From contig JAHREC010000047.1 in assembly GCA_020081605.1 (NCBI GenBank), positions 1-10,957 on the forward strand: a DNA stretch of 10,957 bases, written 5' to 3'. The position numbers were made by a program, and so were the translations under genes. The DNA comes from Albifimbria verrucaria. Taxonomy: Eukaryota; Ascomycota; Sordariomycetes; Hypocreales; Stachybotryaceae. The notes under the pieces were generated by a model. The model saw only the letters and a program-made list of their open reading frames with translations, was not told the DNA's origin and ran no database searches. This document shows, in pieces, positions 7,214 to 10,957 of the stretch; the stretch's first letter is position 1, and each line of letters starts with the position of its first letter.

Positions 7214-7799
7214 CTATATCAATCCTACTATCATGCTTGTCGGAATATGATCCACCGCAAACCATTCTGATGTCTGACTGATTGATAGGTACACGCCAAG
7301 ATACCGCCGTGCGTCTACCGTTGATATAAACATTGTTCCTCTAGAACCAATCCAAACTGGGAGATTGATCTCCCGATCGCTGAATACTATGGGAATATGG
7401 GTAGGGTTCAAAGATGCTGAGTCTATCTGCGCAATGATGATTCCTGCACGACCGTTTTGATAGTGCCGAAAAGCTCGTTTCCTAGCGTCGGCTAATTATT
7501 GCTAGCAATATTAGAGATGAATGACTTCAACTTCGACTGTTGCACTTACTTTCATTATCGAACACAGAAATAAACGGACTGGGTTCTGCTGATCTGTTTC
7601 TCCAATTCAAATGCTCATGTATCTTGGTGCAATTAATCCAATGATTATAATTCATGCAGTAATGCCCTCGGGACTCGAAACCAGCTTCATTGTATATCGT
7701 GAACGATGCTTCATCCTGAACCCGGTAGAAGCTTGTGGGAGGAGTTTGAAACGGCGTCATTTTGCATACGGCCACAGGCTGACTACAGGAGATATACAT
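7214..7799 (-). CDS. DUF7587-like fungal protein, 175 aa, one intron
   Basis: Joining minus-strand 7799-7550 to 7491-7214 gives 528 coding bases, 176 codons including the TAG at 7216-7214. The join splits a Thr codon (residue 84) and removes two stops. Start is ATG 7799; an in-frame stop lies just upstream, and Met14 is an alternative. Key blocks: SFYRVQDEASFTIYN (23-37), INCTKIHEHLNWRNR (55-69), SPFISVFDNETDA (74-86), GRAGIIIAQID (97-107), LPVWIGSRGTMFIS (127-140) and SEWFAVDHIPTSMIVG (158-173). The order RVxDE, HLxW, PFISV, hydrophobic strand ending in D, then E-W-hxxxxIPxxxIV matches what I recall of the fungal DUF7587 domain. Its function is unknown to me. No signal peptide is evident, so it is probably cytosolic. 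It appears intact. Confidence 0.75.
7492..7549 (-). other. Spliceosomal intron, 58 bp
   Basis: On the minus strand it starts GTAAGT and ends TAATTAG, with TCTAAT about 20 bases before the end as a possible branch site. Its removal restores one continuous frame across a TGA and a TAA. Length and donor are typical of filamentous ascomycete introns. Confidence 0.8.
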
Positions 7800-7838
7800 A
7801 TTCTATTTCGAAGGTAGTGATTTTATTCAGTAGTCCTT

Positions 7839-7844
7839 CTTATA
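7839..7844 (-). promoter_or_regulatory. Possible TATA-like element upstream of the DUF7587-like gene
   Basis: TATAAG on the minus strand, about 40 bases before ATG 7799. The position is plausible, but the motif is short and the surrounding DNA is AT-rich, so this may be chance. Confidence 0.25.
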
Positions 7845-7849
7845 CTGGT

Positions 7850-8220
7850 ACCGTGTATCTTATTCACGCTCCAGACAAATGAACATAAGCCAATATACGG
7901 CACCATAACCTATTCATTAACCGCATCCGGACCATATTACTATGTAGAGAAGATTAATTAGCGCAAACCTACTATGAGAGGATAACTTTACGCCATTTGA
8001 GTTCTACTCATACTAGCTCCACCCTTCATAGCGCCGGAATTTCCAATGGGACACGTTCCAGAACTAGTCAGCTCTTGAAGTCGGGGGTTGTGATAGAGGC
8101 TACAGGCTGCCGTACCGGGATAGGGGCAAGGATTCATGTTGTCATTGTAAAAGCTCGTATCAACCACTTTATCTAGTTATCCTGCAGCAAATTTGCAGGT
8201 CAAATATTATAAGTCTAGAT
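7850..8220. other. AT-rich intergenic stretch
   Basis: No supported gene or repeat. It contains a small CCTGCA...TGCAGG palindrome near 8180-8200. It probably includes the promoter side of the DUF7587-like gene. Confidence 0.5.
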
Positions 8221-8243
8221 TTGCCATTCGCGACTTACCACAC

Positions 8244-8620
8244 TCAATCACAATCGTCATTTATATTGTCAAATAGAGTTGTCGACAATATTATGTTATA
8301 CCAGTCTCGCCAGGTCGTGTTTGATTCATCTCGCCCTCCTTGTCTCTTGCGTCGCTGCTCCACCTCATCACCGCCAATTGGGTCCCTCGGTTGGACGCCC
8401 TGCTGTGGTGGCTCGCTCGGTTGACGAAATTGTCGGGGCAGGGGCAAAGGTTGCTTGTATACCCTCGCCGTGATGTTCTTGGCCTCCAGGTGCATGTGCG
8501 AATCGTGCTGGATGCCTCCTTTATTGAGCTGACGACTTGCCCACATTAGCAGTTCCATTGGTGCTGGGATTTGAATAATACCAAGCTGGTATTCCATGGC
8601 CATAGTTTGTCGGGACAGAA
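8244..8620 (-). other. Coding-like minus-strand segment, unrecognised
   Basis: The minus strand is open to TGA near 8244; the first ATG lies near 8602 (the longer frame begins with GTG at 8630). It reads IQHDSHMHLEAKNITARVYK, then a Pro/Gln/Arg-rich part (RQFRQPSEPPQQG, EVEQRRKRQGGRDE) and ends STTLFDNINDDCD. Between about 8530 and 8400, third positions are strongly G or C, unlike the other frames. No domain recognised. Plus-strand frames here look like shadows. It could be a real small gene, an exon or a remnant. Confidence 0.3.
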
Positions 8621-8758
8621 ACAACAACACATCTCAGGCCGTAAGCCGGTTACTTTGAAGAGTAGATCAGCAACATCACCGAAGATGATAAGTGTAAATG
8701 GGGTATCACATATTATCTGATCAATTGATGCTTGGTAGAAGCGTGAGATAAGAAGCAA
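8521..8758 (-). pseudogene. Possible frameshifted gene end
   Basis: Minus-strand frame 8758-8546 reads QIICDTPFTLIIFGDVADLL and then FKVTGLRPEMCCCFC. A second minus-strand frame, open 8649-8521, reads VPTNYGHGIPAWYYSNPSTN and ends GTANVGKSSAQ at a TAA (8523-8521). Moving from the first to the second around 8610-8620 gives a sensible protein end, which suggests a one-base indel. It overlaps the other minus-strand segment in a different frame, so at most one of them is real here. Confidence 0.22.
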
Positions 8759-8759
8759 A

Positions 8760-9314
8760 GGATTGTATTCATGAAAAAAGGATGAAAGATGCTTGTCTGT
8801 CCCTTCCTACTAGATTGAGAATCAAAGTCATTATACCCACAAGAAAGATTATGATACCTAATCCTTCATACTCCTTACCATGTTTATATTTTTATCTACC
8901 TTGCACGAGACTTCCATCATTTTGTTTTCCATAAGAATGTGTAACACAGTCGAGAGATGGTTGTTCCTTGAGTAGTTTCATCAAGTCAGCAGGATATCTT
9001 TGATCACTCAGCCACGCATTATAACTTTCTGCTACTTATCTCAATGTCGAGAACAAGCTCATACTCTGAGGCAGTTGCAAGAGCATCGGCAAAAATCGAA
9101 GGCGATACTGAGAAAAGACAGAGAGCAATATCTTCACGAGACACAAAACCATCCCCGAGTCTCGTCGCAGTGGCTAGTGGTAACTGGTAAGTGGCAGATA
9201 GCAAAAAGCAAGCATCGAACATGAACTACACTCATTGGCTCGCTTATTGCTGTTCAGCATACCCGCCTTTATTTGACGAAATTTTTCTCGCCAGACACCA
9301 TTCAACCCCAATAG
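8760..9314. other. AT-rich intergenic stretch upstream of the Zn2Cys6 gene
   Basis: No supported gene. The plus frame 9000-9224 and minus frames 9222-9019 and 9488-9174 lack recognisable features. This presumably contains the promoter of the gene at 9331. Confidence 0.5.
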
Positions 9315-9320
9315 CACGTG
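9315..9320. promoter_or_regulatory. CACGTG E-box-like palindrome before the Zn2Cys6 start
   Basis: CACGTG lies 10 bases before ATG 9331. bHLH factors bind this core in fungi. So close to the start codon it is more likely in the 5' leader than a promoter element, so a role is uncertain. Confidence 0.25.
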
Positions 9321-9322
9321 TA

Positions 9323-9361
9323 ATGCGACTATGTCCCAGCAGACAGGACAAGTACCAGTGA
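9323..9361 (+). promoter_or_regulatory. Overlapping upstream ORF, 12 codons
   Basis: ATG 9323 opens a 12-codon frame (MRLCPSRQDKYQ) ending TGA 9359-9361. It is out of frame with, and runs past, the Zn2Cys6 start at 9331. If the transcript begins upstream, this could lower translation of the main frame. Confidence 0.35.
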
Positions 9362-10771
9362 AACCGCCTCTGCGGGGTGGTTCAAGGCTACGCTCTTGCG
9401 AGGCTTGTCGGAGTGCAAAGAGGAAATGCATGATAGAGCCGTCTGAAACTCGTTGTCGTCGATGTATGGAAACATCTAGGATCTGCAATCTTCCAACAAA
9501 TATAGGGTATGACTTCCTGGTATATGTTCATGAGTCTTGGGAACATGACAATCTTCATCCAGAAACATTATCCACCGTCCACAGCAGCCCTCAAGTAAAA
9601 CAATACATCCACCATTCCAAACTCCTGGAAATACCCCGGGTAAGAATATGCTGTGGAGTGCCGACGCTGCATGAGCGCTATGAAATCAGCGACTCTCAAT
9701 TCCTTAGGTATTTCATCATCCACACAAACCATGAAAGCTCTTATGTTCATACTTGAATTTTGCAGCTACCAATCTGAATATCAGCCGGTGTATCCCATAC
9801 TCCCATACAGCAAACCACGTTTGCAGTCTCTTTGGCGCAGGTCTCGGAACAGATACGCACGGCATTTTGCAAGGCATTTTTATTACCACTGACCCCTCGT
9901 TAGAATATGACAGTCATGCCAGTGCAATACTTTCAGAATGGGAAAATAGTGGCAATCCAAGCAGCCAAGCAGCAAATATTGTCCATTTGCAAGCGCTCAT
10001 ACTCCTTATTATCAACGCTGAGAGAAGGTCATCTAATTCATCAACTTTCTTGCGGGGACGTGCAATTACGCTAGCAAACAACATGAGGCTATGGGAATGG
10101 TCTTCCATGGGCCCTTTTGAGATGGATTCAGACGGCCAGCTCAGTGGACAAATATGGGCGACATTGCTATTTATGGACAGCTGGTACTCCATTCAGACAG
10201 GTACTTCGACACAAATACCACGTGGGATTATCAGTACGCACACAACCGCTGGCTTTCTTGGAGACAGATATCTTCATCTTATTTGTGAGATACCCTCCTA
10301 ACATATTAGAATATTCTAGTAACTGATGCTCGTTGCAGGTCTATGGGATGTACTCCACGAGATATCACTTGCGGTCTGCACATCTGATGTCATCACTGCA
10401 GCTACCGGTACCGCACTCGCTATTTGGAAGATAAACAATAGGGAACGTTTATCAGAACATGGTCAGCCAGTGTCTCACCCACTGGTGCACCTAGTGTTTT
10501 GTTCCTGTGAACTTTTGATATCGCTCTTAACGCCAGACGGTGAGTCAAAAGAGTTAAGCGACCGGACAAAAAATCTTGGGAAACTATATCAATGAGTTTA
10601 CAACCAAGAAATCCTTTAATAAAAAGTGCTGTGAGTTTGCTTTTGAGATCGATAGAAAAACTCGAGGCGAAATACGAGATCGATGTAACAGAGATCAAGG
10701 ATGTCTATAACAGCATATGCCAGACACTGTCTGCTAGCGGAGCGGTCACCGTCGAAAGCCACGGGGCGTGA
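9331..10771 (+). CDS. Zn(II)2Cys6 transcription factor with fungal_trans domain (spliced; last part uncertain)
   Basis: Proposed exons are 9331-9506, 9563-9639, 9766-10284, 10339-10539 and 10656-10771: 1089 bases, 362 aa. Introns: 9507-9562 (GTATGA...CAG), 9640-9765 (GTAAGA...TTTTGCAG), 10285-10338 (GTGAGA, CTAAC branch, TTGCAG) and 10540-10655 (GTGAGT...ATAG). Residues 23-52 form the cluster: CEACRSAKRKC, then CRRCMETSRIC, spacing C-x2-C-x6-C-x8-C-x2-C-x6-C. After a Pro/Ser-rich linker comes a fungal_trans-like middle: FLRGRAITLANNMRLWEW, then IWATLLFMDSWYSIQTGTST. A nuclear sequence-specific regulator by family; no target visible. The first three introns are well supported by phase. The fourth is doubtful: the DNA it removes includes RNPLIKSAVSLLLRSIEKLE, which looks coding. 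The alternative is a one-base deletion near 10580-10592, making this a pseudogene. The frame ends at TGA 10769-10771. Confidence 0.72.
9507..9562 (+). other. Intron 1 of the Zn2Cys6 gene, 56 bp
   Basis: Starts GTATGA and ends ATCCAG, just after the last Cys of the cluster. The unspliced frame stays open here, so the case rests on downstream phase: removal gives the frame that joins the long 9766 exon. The branch site is weak. Confidence 0.55.
9640..9765 (+). other. Intron 2 of the Zn2Cys6 gene, 126 bp
   Basis: Starts GTAAGA and ends TTTTGCAG. Removal joins CCG-G to CTACC in phase with the long third exon. A shorter donor, GTATTT at 9708, uses the same acceptor but gives the wrong phase for that exon. 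Confidence 0.6.
10285..10338 (+). other. Intron 3 of the Zn2Cys6 gene, 54 bp
   Basis: GTGAGA donor, CTAAC branch site at about 10298, TTGCAG acceptor. It removes a TAA and keeps frame between RYLHLI and LWDVLHEISLAV. This is the cleanest intron of the gene. Confidence 0.8.
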
Positions 10772-10957
10772 CCTGAGGGCTCGATGGGGTATTCCTACAT
10801 CAATTTCAGTGATTACTACTGCGTGCTTCTGACTGGGCGCTGGGATGGATTTATTCGCTAGTACAAGTTAGCTTTTGACTCCTGTTGGTAGCAAAAAAAA
10901 GCTGCAATGCGACAAAAGATCCAATGACACCATTCAATCAAGTATGCGTCTTTCTAG
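10772..10957. other. 3' flank of the Zn2Cys6 gene
   Basis: No further gene seen up to the window end. An A-run at about 10893-10900 and AT-rich sequence may belong to the 3' untranslated region. Confidence 0.4.

Noticed and set aside
9000..9224. 74-codon plus-strand ORF upstream of the Zn2Cys6 gene
   Set aside because: No conserved-looking motif, and no splice pair joins it to the gene at 9331.
9568..9892. Frames 9653-9892 (+) and 9750-9568 (-)
   Set aside because: They cross the proposed introns of the Zn2Cys6 gene. Splicing the first to exon 1 through the GTATTT donor gives a protein that stops before the middle domain.
9914..10192. Minus-strand ORF inside the Zn2Cys6 gene
   Set aside because: Shadow of the third exon.

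Overview
The window looks like an accessory, gene-poor stretch of a filamentous ascomycete (Pezizomycotina) chromosome. The evidence is two fungus-specific transcription-factor types (a Zn(II)2Cys6 binuclear cluster protein and a fungal-style C2H2 protein), a probable DUF7587 protein, and short GT-AG introns of 54-58 bp. No bacterial operon structure, tRNA, rRNA or CRISPR array was seen. All family names are from memory of motifs; no database search was possible.

Layout. Positions 1-300 hold the broken catalytic core of a fungal protein-kinase-like gene. It changes frame twice and has an Asp-to-Val change in the DFG-equivalent motif. Positions 1021-2070 hold an uninterrupted 349-codon C2H2-type zinc-finger gene on the plus strand. 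From about 2040 to 4235 there is a run of plus-strand coding-like segments broken by stops and frame changes, best read as eroded genes. Positions 4560-5040 are a GC-rich island whose coding signal moves from one plus frame to another. Positions 5040-7200 are mostly intergenic, with a degenerate minisatellite (5921-6056), a perfect 10-bp inverted repeat (5723-5768), a 13-bp triplication (7087-7125) and a few weak ORFs.

Two genes become convincing only after splicing. On the minus strand, 7799 down to 7214 with one 58-bp intron gives a clean 175-residue DUF7587-like protein. On the plus strand, 9331-10771 with up to four introns gives a Zn2Cys6 transcription factor with a fungal_trans middle domain. 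Its last part is ambiguous: either a 116-bp intron or a frameshift. Between them, 8244-8760 carries weaker minus-strand coding-like fragments.

I see no gene cluster or pathway linking these genes. The mix of regulators, an orphan DUF gene and decayed paralog fragments is typical of fast-evolving, lineage-specific fungal DNA. The most useful result is the recovery of the two spliced genes and of several decayed reading frames that simple ORF calling misses.
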